Shown piece after piece: positions 1-8,525 of a stretch of DNA of 64,000 bases. The stretch lies in NCBI RefSeq assembly GCF_012044895.1, contig NZ_CP050695.1:774501-838500 (forward strand), read 5' to 3'. This DNA comes from Aquisalimonas sp. 2447. Lineage in GTDB: Bacteria > Pseudomonadota > Gammaproteobacteria > Nitrococcales > Aquisalimonadaceae. Position 1 is the first letter of the stretch; each line of letters starts with the position of its first letter. The notes beneath the pieces were generated by a model. It worked only from the letters and a program-made list of their open reading frames with translations. It was not told the origin of the DNA and searched no databases. Both the position numbers and the translations under genes were made by a program.

Positions 1-2
1 CC

Positions 3-656
3 GTGGACGACATGGTGGGCACCATCTTTCAGGACGGGCCGCTCACCGGCCTGGTGAACAACGCCGCCGGCAACTTCATCAGCCGCACCGAGGACCTGTC
101 ACCGCGGGGCTTCGATGCCATCGCCAACATTGTAATGCACGGCACGTTCTACGTGACCCAGGCGGTGGGCAAGCGCTGGATTGCCGGTGGTCACCCGGGC
201 AGTGTGGTCTCCATCGTTGTCACCTGGGTGGAGAACGGCGGGCCGTTCGTCGTGCCCTCGGCCATGAGCAAGTCCGCCGTGCACACGATGACCAAGTCGC
301 TGGCCACGGAGTGGGGCGGCCACCGTATCCGCCTCAATGCTATCGGTCCCGGGGAAATCCCCACCGAGGGCATGAGCGCGCGCCTCAGCCCGGGCCAGAA
401 ACCCGGAGAGCGGGCGGCGAAGAACAATCCTATGGGCCGCACGGGGACCATGGAGGAGCTGCAGAACCTGGCCACGTTCCTGCTGTCGGACGGTTGTCCC
501 TGGCTCACCGGGCAGACGATCTTCATGGACGGCGGCGGCTACCTGGCCACCGGCGGCAATTTCTACGAGCTGCGCGAATGGACCGACGAGCAGTGGCAGC
601 AGGCCCGCGACGCCATTCAGTCGCAGAACCGCAAGGACCGCGATCAGCGGTCGTGA
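3..656 (+). CDS. SDR oxidoreductase, 2,4-dienoyl-CoA reductase-like (5' truncated)
   Basis: C-terminal 217 residues of a short-chain dehydrogenase; the nucleotide-binding N-terminus lies outside the window. The NNAAG motif of the Rossmann fold is present near the start. The catalytic lysine sits in PSAMSK, so the usual tyrosine of YxxxK is a serine; replacement of that tyrosine is characteristic of the dienoyl-CoA reductase branch, which removes double bonds from unsaturated acyl-CoAs during beta-oxidation using NADPH. The stretch ending in FMDGGGYL matches the usual SDR C-terminus. Assignment to the branch is by motif only. No beta-oxidation partners are visible in the window. Confidence 0.8.
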   Translation: MDDMVGTIFQDGPLTGLVNNAAGNFISRTEDLSPRGFDAIANIVMHGTFYVTQAVGKRWIAGGHPGSVVSIVVTWVENGGPFVVPSAMSKSAVHTMTKSLATEWGGHRIRLNAIGPGEIPTEGMSARLSPGQKPGERAAKNNPMGRTGTMEELQNLATFLLSDGCPWLTGQTIFMDGGGYLATGGNFYELREWTDEQWQQARDAIQSQNRKDRDQRS

Positions 657-668
657 GAACCTTGTCCG

Positions 669-745
669 GGTGTTTCGCGACTGACGTCGCTCCTACAGCG
701 GCGTTGATGCGCACTTTGTAGGAGCGACGTCAGTCGCGAAACACC
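669..745. repeat. REP-like perfect inverted repeat (29-bp arms)
   Basis: The arms at 669-697 and 717-745 are perfect reverse complements of 29 bp around a 19-nt loop, and contain TGTAGGAGCGACGTCAG. This resembles the REP hairpins common between genes of pseudomonads and relatives, which often carry GTAGGAGCG. It lies between the SDR gene and selD, so it could also act as a transcription terminator or mRNA stabiliser, although no T-run follows. Confidence 0.8.
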
Positions 746-806
746 GACCTCCAGGCAGGGACAAGCCGCATTATTCTCATCCATTCCAGCCAACAGAGGG
801 CTGTCC

Positions 807-3083
807 ATGCAGACACCGGAACAGCCGGTCCTTCGCGATATCGTCCTCATCGGCGGTGGGCACAGCCACGTGGGTGTGCTGCGCATGTTCGGCATGAAGC
901 CCGTCCCCGGGGTGCGGCTGAACCTGATCTGCCGCGATACCCACACCCCGTATTCGGGCATGCTACCGGGCTATATCGCCGGCCATTACGGCTACGACGA
1001 CGTCCACATCGATCTGGGCAAGCTGGCCGAGTTTGCCGGCGCGCGCTTCTTCCGCGACGAGGCGGTGGGTGTGGACCGCAACCAGCATCGGGTACTGTGT
1101 CGCGGGCGTCCGCCGGTGCCCTACGACCAGCTCTCCATCAATATCGGCTCCACGCCCCAGGTGCAGCAGGTGGCCGGGGCGGGTGAGCACGCCGTGCCGG
1201 TGAAGCCCATTCACCGCTTCAACGACCGCTGGCTGGCGCTGCTGGAGCGGGTGCGCAACCATCCCGGGCGGACGCGCATTGCGCTGGTGGGCGCCGGAGC
1301 CGGCGGTGTGGAGCTGACGCTGGCCATGCAGTACCGGTTGCGTAACGAGCTGCGCGCTCTGGGGCGCAATCCGGACGAGCTGGAGTTTCATCTGTTCAAC
1401 AGCGGTCCGCGTATTCTGCCGACGCACAATGCCCGGGTTCGCCGCCGCTTCGAACGGGTGCTGGCCGCGCGCGGCGTCCGGCTGCACTGCGGGCAGGAAG
1501 TCAATCAGGTGGATGCCGGGCGCCTGGCCACGGCGTCCGGGGAGAGCCTGGAGGCGGACGAGATCGTCTGGGTGACCAGCGCCGGCGGTGCGCCGTGGCT
1601 CCGGGACACCGGGCTGGAACTGGACGAGCAGGGCTTTATCCGCGTGCAGGACACCCTGCAGACGGTGACCGACCCGCGGATCTTCGCCGCCGGTGATATC
1701 GCCACCATGGTCGATCATCCGCGGGAGAAGGCCGGTGTGTTCGCCGTGCGCCAGGGGCCGCCGCTGGCGGCGAACCTGCGCCGCGCCGTGGAGGGGCGAG
1801 CGCTGAAGTCCTACCGGCCGCAGTCACGGTGGCTGGCGCTGATCAGCACCGGTGACCGGCATGCAGTGGCGTCCCGCGGAGGGGTCGGCTTCGAGGGCGA
1901 CTGGGTGTGGCGCTGGAAGGACTGGATCGACCGACGCTTCATGGCGAAGTTCAACGAGCTCCCGGCCATGGAGGACGAGGCGCCGAAACAGGCCTCCTCG
2001 GTGCAGCTGGAAGGCGAAGAGGCGCAGCAGGCCATCTCCGCCGTGGCCATGCGCTGTGGGGGCTGTGGCGCGAAGGTGGGCGCCTCCACCCTGTCCCGGG
2101 CCCTGGGCATGCTGCAGCCGGCGCAGCGCGACGACGTGCTCGTCGGCCTGCACGCGCCGGATGATGCCGCGGTGGTGCGGGTGCCGCCGGGCAAGGCCAT
2201 GGTGCACACGGTGGATTTCTTTCGCGCCTTCATTGACGACCCGTATGTCTTCGGCCGTGTGGCGGCCAATCATGCCCTGGGAGATATCTTCGCCATGGGC
2301 GCCGAGGCACAGACCGCCACCGCCGTTGCCACCATTCCATCGGGGCTGGAATCCAAGGTGGAGGACACCGTCTACCAGATGATGTCCGGGGCGCTGGAGA
2401 TCCTCAACGACGCCAACTGCGCCCTGGTGGGCGGGCATACCGGTGAGGGCAAGGAGCTGGCCCTGGGGTTCGCCGTCAACGGCCTGGTGGACGACAATCT
2501 CGACGCCATCATGCGCAAGGGGGGCATGCAGCCCGGTGACGTGTTGATCATCACCAAACCCGTGGGTACCGGCACCCTGTTTGCCGCCCACGCCAAGCTC
2601 CAGGCCAGGGGGCGGTGGATCGATGCTGCGCTGACTTCCATGTGCCAGTCCAACCGCCAGGCGGCAGATTGCCTGCACGCCCACGGCGCCACGGCATGTA
2701 CCGACATCACCGGCTTCGGCGTGCTGGGGCATCTGGTGGAGATGACCCGGCCGTCGGAGGTGGACGCGGAAGTGGATCTGTCGGCGCTACCGGTGCTCGA
2801 CGGCGCCGAGGAAACGGTGGCGGCCGGTGTGCTGAGTTCCCTGCAGCCGGCGAACGTGCGCCTGCGCCGGGCCATCCGCAATCAATCCGAGGTGGTGGAT
2901 CACCCGCGCTATCCGCTGATCTTCGACCCGCAGACGGCGGGCGGCCTCATGGCCAGTGTCCCCGCCGAAGGGGCAGAGGCGTGCATTCAGGCGCTGCGGG
3001 AACTGGGTTACCCGCACACCGCCGTGGTGGGGCGCATTCTGCCCCAGGGCGAAGCGCTGGAGCCGATTACGCTGAAGGGGTGA
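807..3083 (+). CDS. selD: FAD oxidoreductase-selenide,water dikinase fusion (SelD/SenC)
   Basis: 758-residue two-domain protein. Residues about 10-380 form a pyridine-nucleotide-disulfide oxidoreductase (IGGGHSH near residue 14, a second dinucleotide motif VGAGAGGVE, and AAGDIA before the FAD site), like NADH dehydrogenase or sulfide:quinone reductases. Residues about 410-758 are selenophosphate synthetase, which makes selenophosphate from selenide and ATP. The catalytic pair is C420 and K423 in CGGCGAK; it is Cys, not Sec. Next to senB and senA it should supply selenophosphate (the SenC role) for selenoneine; the oxidoreductase half may generate or channel the reduced selenium (inference). 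Its 3' end overlaps the convergent senB by 17 bp. Confidence 0.93.
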   Translation: MQTPEQPVLRDIVLIGGGHSHVGVLRMFGMKPVPGVRLNLICRDTHTPYSGMLPGYIAGHYGYDDVHIDLGKLAEFAGARFFRDEAVGVDRNQHRVLCRGRPPVPYDQLSINIGSTPQVQQVAGAGEHAVPVKPIHRFNDRWLALLERVRNHPGRTRIALVGAGAGGVELTLAMQYRLRNELRALGRNPDELEFHLFNSGPRILPTHNARVRRRFERVLAARGVRLHCGQEVNQVDAGRLATASGESLEADEIVWVTSAGGAPWLRDTGLELDEQGFIRVQDTLQTVTDPRIFAAGDIATMVDHPREKAGVFAVRQGPPLAANLRRAVEGRALKSYRPQSRWLALISTGDRHAVASRGGVGFEGDWVWRWKDWIDRRFMAKFNELPAMEDEAPKQASSVQLEGEEAQQAISAVAMRCGGCGAKVGASTLSRALGMLQPAQRDDVLVGLHAPDDAAVVRVPPGKAMVHTVDFFRAFIDDPYVFGRVAANHALGDIFAMGAEAQTATAVATIPSGLESKVEDTVYQMMSGALEILNDANCALVGGHTGEGKELALGFAVNGLVDDNLDAIMRKGGMQPGDVLIITKPVGTGTLFAAHAKLQARGRWIDAALTSMCQSNRQAADCLHAHGATACTDITGFGVLGHLVEMTRPSEVDAEVDLSALPVLDGAEETVAAGVLSSLQPANVRLRRAIRNQSEVVDHPRYPLIFDPQTAGGLMASVPAEGAEACIQALRELGYPHTAVVGRILPQGEALEPITLKG

Positions 3084-4029
3084 GGTGCCGGATCACCCGC
3101 GCCAGGCCGTCGCGCTCCGCTTCCGGACGGAACAGGTGCGCCCGGGCCTCGCAGCGCGCGCGCAGGTCCTCGAGGAAGGCCGGCTCGCGCTCGGCGCGCA
3201 GCAGCAGTGCGCGCAGGGCCGCTGTCTCCCCGGCGGGGTAGTAGCCGGGGTAGTCGTCGCCCAGTAGCCCGCGGTTGCCCGGGATGTCCGAGCCGATTAC
3301 CGGCAGCCCGGCAACACAGGCCTCGGAGACCACGTTGGCGCCGCCTTCCATCACCGAACTCATCACCATCAGGCGAGCACGGGCCATAAGCCGCCGGACC
3401 TCGCCCTGGGGCACCTCGCCGCGCCAGCGGAAGCGGACGTTGTCGCGGTTCTCCGCGAGGGCGGCCTGTTCCCATTCCGTGTTGTGCGGTTTGCCCACAT
3501 GGATCACCCGCAGCCGTGACTCCGGCGGCAGATCGCGGACGGCGTAGGCGGCGCGCAGGGAGTCCTTCTCCTCGCGCAGGTGGCCTGCCACGCAGACGTC
3601 GAACCAGGATTTCACTGGCGACAGCCGGCGGGGCAGGGGGCGGGCGGACTGGAAAACCGTGTGCAGCCGGTCGCGGAATCGTGCTGGAATGTCCTCGTGG
3701 ACCCGGTCGTGCAGGCCGATCAGGGCGTGGGCCCGGCGCATGCTGTCCAGGGTCGGGTCGGGATGGCTATGCTGGAAGCGGTAGATGTCCGTCCCCGTGA
3801 GCGTGACGACCAGCGGATGCTCCGGGTGGCGGTCGCTGAAGGCCCGGATGGAATCGGCGCTGCGCCAGGCGTGCAGGGCGATCATCAAGTCTGCTGCACG
3901 ACCGTCCCAGGTCTCCGCGATGTGCACGCGGTGGCCGAGCTGGCGCAGGAAGCGGGCCCAGCGTGTGGCAGTAGCGCGATTGCCCGCCCTGGACTGACGG
4001 CCGGCCGGCGTGACCAGACTGATTTTCAT
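3067..4029 (-). CDS. senB: Selenosugar synthase, GT-B glycosyltransferase
   Basis: 320 residues from the ATG at 4029 (MKISLVTPAG), the start expected for this family; an upstream extension in frame looks non-coding. The fold is GT-B: an N-terminal acceptor domain, then HVGKP and a C-terminal EGGANVVSE, the EX7E-type motif that holds the nucleotide sugar. SenB couples selenophosphate with a UDP-sugar (UDP-GlcNAc in characterised members) to give a 1-selenosugar, the selenium donor for SenA. It is divergent from senA (76 bp between starts) and convergent with selD. Family membership is inferred from sequence style plus the two neighbours; function is established for the family, not for this copy. 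Confidence 0.85.
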   Translation of the reverse strand: MKISLVTPAGRQSRAGNRATATRWARFLRQLGHRVHIAETWDGRAADLMIALHAWRSADSIRAFSDRHPEHPLVVTLTGTDIYRFQHSHPDPTLDSMRRAHALIGLHDRVHEDIPARFRDRLHTVFQSARPLPRRLSPVKSWFDVCVAGHLREEKDSLRAAYAVRDLPPESRLRVIHVGKPHNTEWEQAALAENRDNVRFRWRGEVPQGEVRRLMARARLMVMSSVMEGGANVVSEACVAGLPVIGSDIPGNRGLLGDDYPGYYPAGETAALRALLLRAEREPAFLEDLRARCEARAHLFRPEAERDGLARVIRHLTPSA

Positions 4030-4105
4030 CGCTTGCGATTCCCGGTGTCCTGTCATTCGGATTCCGCGTTTTTCATCAACGTACGACCGCAGAGGGTGAC
4101 TTGCC

Positions 4106-5446
4106 ATGACAAAGTCCATCGACGTCCCGCCCACTCGGCGACTCCCCGCCGATGAACTGGCCCGCATGGTGGACGACGCCCGGCGCCGGACCCTGGACCT
4201 GACCCGGGACCTCACCGGCGACCGCCAGTTCGGCCCCAATCTCAAGATCGTCAATCCGCCCCTGTGGGAAGTCGGCCATGTGGGCTTCTTTCACGACTAC
4301 TTCGCCCTGCGCACGCTGCATGGGCTGTCCGACTATCAGCAGTCCGACGCCGAGCGGCTGTACGACTCCAGCAGCATCCCCCACGACGACCGCTGGAACC
4401 TGCCACTGCCCACCATGCAGGGAACACTGGACTACCTGGAGTCCGTGCGCAACGCCATGCTGGCGCGCCTGCCGGAGACCGGCGAGGCCGGGGAAGCGGA
4501 GAGCTACGTCTACCAGCTCACCGTGTTGCACGAGGATATGCACGCGGAGGCCTTTACCTACACCCGGCAGACCCTGGCGTACCCGCCCCCGGAGTTTTCG
4601 GATGGCGTGACTCCGCCGGCGGCGGACGGTCATGGCCCGCTGGAGGGGGATGTCCACGTCTCGGGTGGCACACATCAGCTGGGTTCCGACGACAGCGTGC
4701 CCTTCCGCTTCGACAACGAGAAGCAGCCCCATGCCGTGGAGGTGGGGCCCTTCGCCATCGCCCGGGCGCCGGTGACCAACGCCGAGTTCGCCGCCTTCGT
4801 CGAGGATGGCGGTTACGACCGCGCGGAATTCTGGAGCGATGACGGCTGGCAGTGGCGCCGGGCCCGGCAACAGACGGCACCGCTGTACTGGCGGCGCGGC
4901 AGCGACGGCTGGGAGCAACGCTGGTTCGATCGCTGGGTGTCCCTGGCGCCCCATCATCCGGTGTGTTTCGTCAGCCTCTACGAGGCCGAGGCCTACTGTG
5001 CCTGGGCGGGGCGGCGGCTGCCCACGGAAGCCGAATGGGAAGTGGCGGCGAGCCGGGTGCCCACTGCCGATGGGTCCGCTCTGGAGCCGGGCAAGCGGCT
5101 CTACCCCTGGGGTGACACGCCGCCGTTATCGGAGCGTGTAAACATGGATGGCTACCGTCTGGGCTGCGTGGATGTCGCGGCGCTGCCCGCCGGCGATAGC
5201 GCGTTCGGCTGCCGGCAGATGCTGGGGAATGTCTGGGAGTGGACGTCTTCGCTGTTCAAGCCGTATCCAGGGTTTGAAGCGGATCTGTATAAGGACTATT
5301 CTGAGCCGTGGTTTGAAGAAGGACGGCGGGTACTTCGTGGTGGTGCCTGGGCGACCCGCAGTCGGCTGGTGAACAACAACCACCGTAACTACTTCACGCC
5401 AGACCGCAATGACATCTTTGCCGGGTTCCGCACCTGTGCCCGGTGA
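4106..5446 (+). CDS. senA: Selenoneine synthase (EgtB-like)
   Basis: 446 residues. The N-terminal DinB-like domain carries the non-haem iron ligands: H58 (EVGHVGFF) and H142 and H146 of HEDMHAE, the HX3HXE pattern of EgtB-type sulfoxide synthases. The C-terminal formylglycine-generating-enzyme-like domain ends in LRGGAW...FAGFR. SenA uses oxygen to join hercynine to the selenosugar made by SenB, leading to selenoneine. Hercynine needs an EgtD-type histidine methyltransferase, which is not in this window. Adjacency to selD and senB separates it from ordinary ergothioneine EgtB. The PhnD-like gene starts 23 bp downstream, so senA probably heads an operon with the transporter. Confidence 0.88.
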   Translation: MTKSIDVPPTRRLPADELARMVDDARRRTLDLTRDLTGDRQFGPNLKIVNPPLWEVGHVGFFHDYFALRTLHGLSDYQQSDAERLYDSSSIPHDDRWNLPLPTMQGTLDYLESVRNAMLARLPETGEAGEAESYVYQLTVLHEDMHAEAFTYTRQTLAYPPPEFSDGVTPPAADGHGPLEGDVHVSGGTHQLGSDDSVPFRFDNEKQPHAVEVGPFAIARAPVTNAEFAAFVEDGGYDRAEFWSDDGWQWRRARQQTAPLYWRRGSDGWEQRWFDRWVSLAPHHPVCFVSLYEAEAYCAWAGRRLPTEAEWEVAASRVPTADGSALEPGKRLYPWGDTPPLSERVNMDGYRLGCVDVAALPAGDSAFGCRQMLGNVWEWTSSLFKPYPGFEADLYKDYSEPWFEEGRRVLRGGAWATRSRLVNNNHRNYFTPDRNDIFAGFRTCAR

Positions 5447-5469
5447 CCCCCACCCCGAGGAGATCGATC

Positions 5470-6354
5470 ATGTTCAAGTACCTACGCTACGGAGTGTTCA
5501 AGCACATCGTCTATGGTATGGCCCTGTCGCTGGCCCTTGCCACGGGCGGCGCCAATGCCCAGCCGTTCGTCTTTACCGCGATTCCCGATGAAGACGAGAC
5601 CCGCCTACAGGAACGTTTCGACATCGTTGCCGACTACCTGTCCGAAGAACTCGACGTGGACGTGCGCTATGTGCCGGTGAAGTCCTACGCCGCCGCGGTG
5701 AGCGCCTTCCGCAACAACCAGGTGCAGCTGGCGTGGTTCGGGGCCGTCTCCGGGGTTCAGGCGCGGGAACTGGTGCCGGGGTCCCGCGCTCTGGCCCAGG
5801 GCGAGGAAGACGCGGAGTTCCGCACCTATTTCATCGCCAACCGGGAGACTGGTCTGGAGCGCGGCGACACCCTGCCCGAGGACCTGCGCGGCAAGACCTT
5901 CACCTTCGGTTCCAAGGGTTCCACCTCCGGGCGCCTGATTCCCGAGTACCACATTCGGGACCAGTTTGGTGAATCGCCGGATAACGTGTTCAGCCGGGTC
6001 GGCTACGCCGGGAACCACAGCCGCACCATGGCGCTGGTAGAGTCCGGTGCCTACCAGGTGGGCGCGGTGAACTTTGCCGCCTGGGAGAAGGATGCGGAAT
6101 CCGGCGCCGTGGATACGGACCGCGTGCACGTGATCTGGGAGACGCCGCCATTCACCAATTACCAGTGGACCATCCGTGGCGACGTCGATCAGCGCTACGG
6201 CGACGGTTTCATGGAGCGGGTCAAGCAGGCCCTGCTGGACATGGATGATCCGGACCTGCTGGCCAGCTTCCCTCGCCGGGGGTTCATCCCGGTGGACAAC
6301 GAGGACTACGACATCATCCGCGAGATGGGTCGCGAGCTCGACCTCATCGACTGA
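5470..6354 (+). CDS. PhnD-like ABC transporter substrate-binding protein, putative selenium oxyanion
   Basis: 294 residues from the ATG at 5470, which has GAGGAG 8 nt upstream; an in-frame start at 5443 lacks one. A signal peptide ends at about GANA-QP, so the protein is periplasmic. The fold is that of phosphate/phosphonate-binding PhnD proteins (TFTFGSKGSTSGRL forms the anion-binding loop). PhnD relatives encoded beside selD have been classed as putative selenate-binding proteins. With senA 23 bp upstream, a selenium oxyanion or organoselenium ligand is more likely here than phosphonate; that is inference. The stop overlaps the next start (TGATG), so translation is probably coupled. Confidence 0.8.
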   Translation: MFKYLRYGVFKHIVYGMALSLALATGGANAQPFVFTAIPDEDETRLQERFDIVADYLSEELDVDVRYVPVKSYAAAVSAFRNNQVQLAWFGAVSGVQARELVPGSRALAQGEEDAEFRTYFIANRETGLERGDTLPEDLRGKTFTFGSKGSTSGRLIPEYHIRDQFGESPDNVFSRVGYAGNHSRTMALVESGAYQVGAVNFAAWEKDAESGAVDTDRVHVIWETPPFTNYQWTIRGDVDQRYGDGFMERVKQALLDMDDPDLLASFPRRGFIPVDNEDYDIIREMGRELDLID

Positions 6355-7031
6355 TGCAGCCACTGGTCCTGTCCGACGTCAGCGCCGATTACGGCGGCAC
6401 CCGCGTTCTTGGGCCGCTGAGCCTGACCATCGAGCCCGGTCAGCGGGTCGCGCTGGTCGGGCGCAGCGGTGCGGGCAAGTCCACGCTGCTGGGCATCATG
6501 TACGAGCGCTGGCGGGACCGCGCCGCGCTGATGCCGCAGCAGCTGGGCCTGGTGGACACCCTGTCGGTGTTCCACAACGTCTACATGGGGCGGCTGGCCG
6601 CCAATTCCACCTGGTACAACCTGCGCAATCTGGCCTGGCCGGCGCGCCCGGAGGTGGAGGCGGTGATCGCAGTGCTGCGGCAACTGGGTCTGGAAGACAA
6701 GCTCCGCTCCCGCGCCGGTGAACTCTCCGGCGGGCAGCGACAACGTGTCGCCGCCGCCCGGGCCCTGTACCAGGGCGACGGTGTGCTGCTGGCGGACGAG
6801 CCGGTCTCCGCCCTGGACGGCCCGCTGGCAGAGACGGTCATGGCGGTGCTGACCAACGCCTACCCCACGGCAGTGCTGGCCATGCATGACGTGGAACTGG
6901 CGCTTCGGTACACCGACCGGGTCGTGGGTGTGGACGATGGCCTGATCGCCGTGGATGCGCCCAGCCAGGCGTTGAGCGCTGCCGACCTGCGCCCGCTGTA
7001 CCGCGGCGAGGAAGAGATCCCGGCCTCTTGA
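6354..7031 (+). CDS. PhnC-like ABC transporter ATP-binding protein
   Basis: 225 residues. Walker A is GRSGAGKST, the ABC signature LSGGQRQR, Walker B VLLADEP and the switch histidine is in AMHD. Short PhnC-type ATPase that should energise the fused permease downstream. It overlaps the binding-protein gene by one base and is followed by the permease with a 20-bp gap (or an overlap if the TTG at 7028 is used). Substrate cannot be read from the ATPase. Confidence 0.9.
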   Translation: MQPLVLSDVSADYGGTRVLGPLSLTIEPGQRVALVGRSGAGKSTLLGIMYERWRDRAALMPQQLGLVDTLSVFHNVYMGRLAANSTWYNLRNLAWPARPEVEAVIAVLRQLGLEDKLRSRAGELSGGQRQRVAAARALYQGDGVLLADEPVSALDGPLAETVMAVLTNAYPTAVLAMHDVELALRYTDRVVGVDDGLIAVDAPSQALSAADLRPLYRGEEEIPAS

Positions 7032-7051
7032 GGGGGTACAGGAGAGGGGTC

Positions 7052-8524
7052 ATGCCCGTAACTGCTGCCGTCCGCACTACGCTGGGTTTTATCGCCGTCG
7101 CGATCATCTGCGTGTTCTTCGCGGACCTGGCCATTACCACCTCGGATCCGTGGACCGACCTGCGACGTCTGGCCATGGGGTTCCTGGCGCCGGATTTCAC
7201 CGCGGTGGACTACGTGGGCGAGGCGCTGATGCGCACCCTGGCGTTCGCGTTCACCGGTGTTGCCCTGGGTGTGGCGGGCGGTTTTCTGCTGGCGCTGGTG
7301 TTCCGCTATGCCCTGGTGCGGGCCTTCTGTGCCTTTATTCGGGCCATCCACGAGCTCTTCTGGGCGCTGATTTTCCTGCAGTTCTTTGGCATCCACCCGT
7401 TAAGCGGTGTGTTGGCGATTGCGATTCCCTTCGCCGGGGTGTTCGCCAAGGTCTACTCGGAGATCCTGGACGAGACCGATCCCACCCCACTGCATGCACT
7501 GCCCTTCGGCGTCGGCACTCTGTCGGCATTCCTGTTCACCCGCGTGCCCGAGGCATGGCCGCACCTGGTGAGCTACACCGCTTACCGGCTGGAGTGCGGC
7601 CTGCGCTCCAGCGCCATACTCGGGTTTGTCGGGTTGCCCACCCTGGGGTTCTATCTGGAGTCTTCGTTTGCCCAGGGGCAGTACGCCGAGGTGGGTGCAC
7701 TGATGATCCTGTTCTACGTGCTCATCGCCACCATGCGCTGGTGGCTGCGGCCTAGGCTGCTGCCGTTCTACCTGGCGGCGGCGCCGTTCCTGCTGGGCTC
7801 GGGGCTGCCCATTGTCTGGAGCAACGTCGGACGGTTCTTCACCGAGGACATCGTGCCCCGGCCACTGCGCACCGGCGACGGCTGGTCCGGCCTGGGGTCC
7901 TGGTTGTCGGAGCTGCTGGTCAATCAGGCGCTGCCCGGCATCGTTAACACCATCGTGCTCACGCAGATCGCGCTGGTGGCTACGGGGCTACTCGCCATCG
8001 TGGCCTTCCCCTGGATTTCCCGGCATTTCACCGGCCGCATGGGCGGCACGCTCGGCCACGTGCTTCTGGTCATTTTCCGCTCCACGCCGGAGTACATGCT
8101 GGCGTTCATTCTGCTGCAGCTGTGGGGGCCGTCCATGCTGCCGGCGGCCGTGGCGCTGGCCATTCACAACGGCGGAATCATCGGCCACCTGGTGGGCAGG
8201 CGCAGCAACACCCTGAATCTGCGAGCGGATGCGGCCCGCGGCATCAACCGGTACGCCTTCGAAGTCGTGCCCCGGGTGTATGGGCCCTTCCTGGCGCTAC
8301 TGTTCTACCGCTGGGAGATCATCATGCGCGAGACGGCGATCCTGGGGATTCTGGGTATCGCCACACTGGGCTTCTACGTCGACAACGCCATCCAGGAGAT
8401 CCGTTTCGACCGTGCCATGGTGCTGATTCTCATCACTGCGGCGCTGAATATCGGTGTCGACGCGCTGGCGCGCTATCTGCGTCGCCGCCTGCAGCTACGG
8501 ACCACGCCGCGCCTGGAGCCGTGA
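7052..8524 (+). CDS. PhnE-like ABC transporter permease, two fused halves
   Basis: 490 residues from the ATG at 7052, which has GGAG 7 nt upstream; a TTG at 7028 is a weaker in-frame alternative. The family's permeases are usually near 260 residues. Here two homologous membrane halves are joined: each carries a coupling-loop segment of the type ECGLRSSAILGFVGLPTLGF (first half) and MRETAILGILGIATLGF (second half). One polypeptide therefore supplies both permease subunits. Last gene of the senA-transporter operon; its stop lies 1 bp from the stop of the convergent GH84 gene. Confidence 0.87.
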   Translation: MPVTAAVRTTLGFIAVAIICVFFADLAITTSDPWTDLRRLAMGFLAPDFTAVDYVGEALMRTLAFAFTGVALGVAGGFLLALVFRYALVRAFCAFIRAIHELFWALIFLQFFGIHPLSGVLAIAIPFAGVFAKVYSEILDETDPTPLHALPFGVGTLSAFLFTRVPEAWPHLVSYTAYRLECGLRSSAILGFVGLPTLGFYLESSFAQGQYAEVGALMILFYVLIATMRWWLRPRLLPFYLAAAPFLLGSGLPIVWSNVGRFFTEDIVPRPLRTGDGWSGLGSWLSELLVNQALPGIVNTIVLTQIALVATGLLAIVAFPWISRHFTGRMGGTLGHVLLVIFRSTPEYMLAFILLQLWGPSMLPAAVALAIHNGGIIGHLVGRRSNTLNLRADAARGINRYAFEVVPRVYGPFLALLFYRWEIIMRETAILGILGIATLGFYVDNAIQEIRFDRAMVLILITAALNIGVDALARYLRRRLQLRTTPRLEP

Positions 8525-8525
8525 C

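Noticed and set aside
2049-2075. Selenocysteine codon in selD or other genes
   Set aside because: The SelD active-site residue is encoded by TGT (Cys), MsrB is also a Cys form, and no in-frame TGA with a plausible SECIS-like stem was seen.
3067-4254. Longer senB start at 4254
   Set aside because: The extra 75 residues are Arg/Ser-rich, overlap senA, lack a ribosome site and are not part of the glycosyltransferase fold; the ATG at 4029 gives the family N-terminus.
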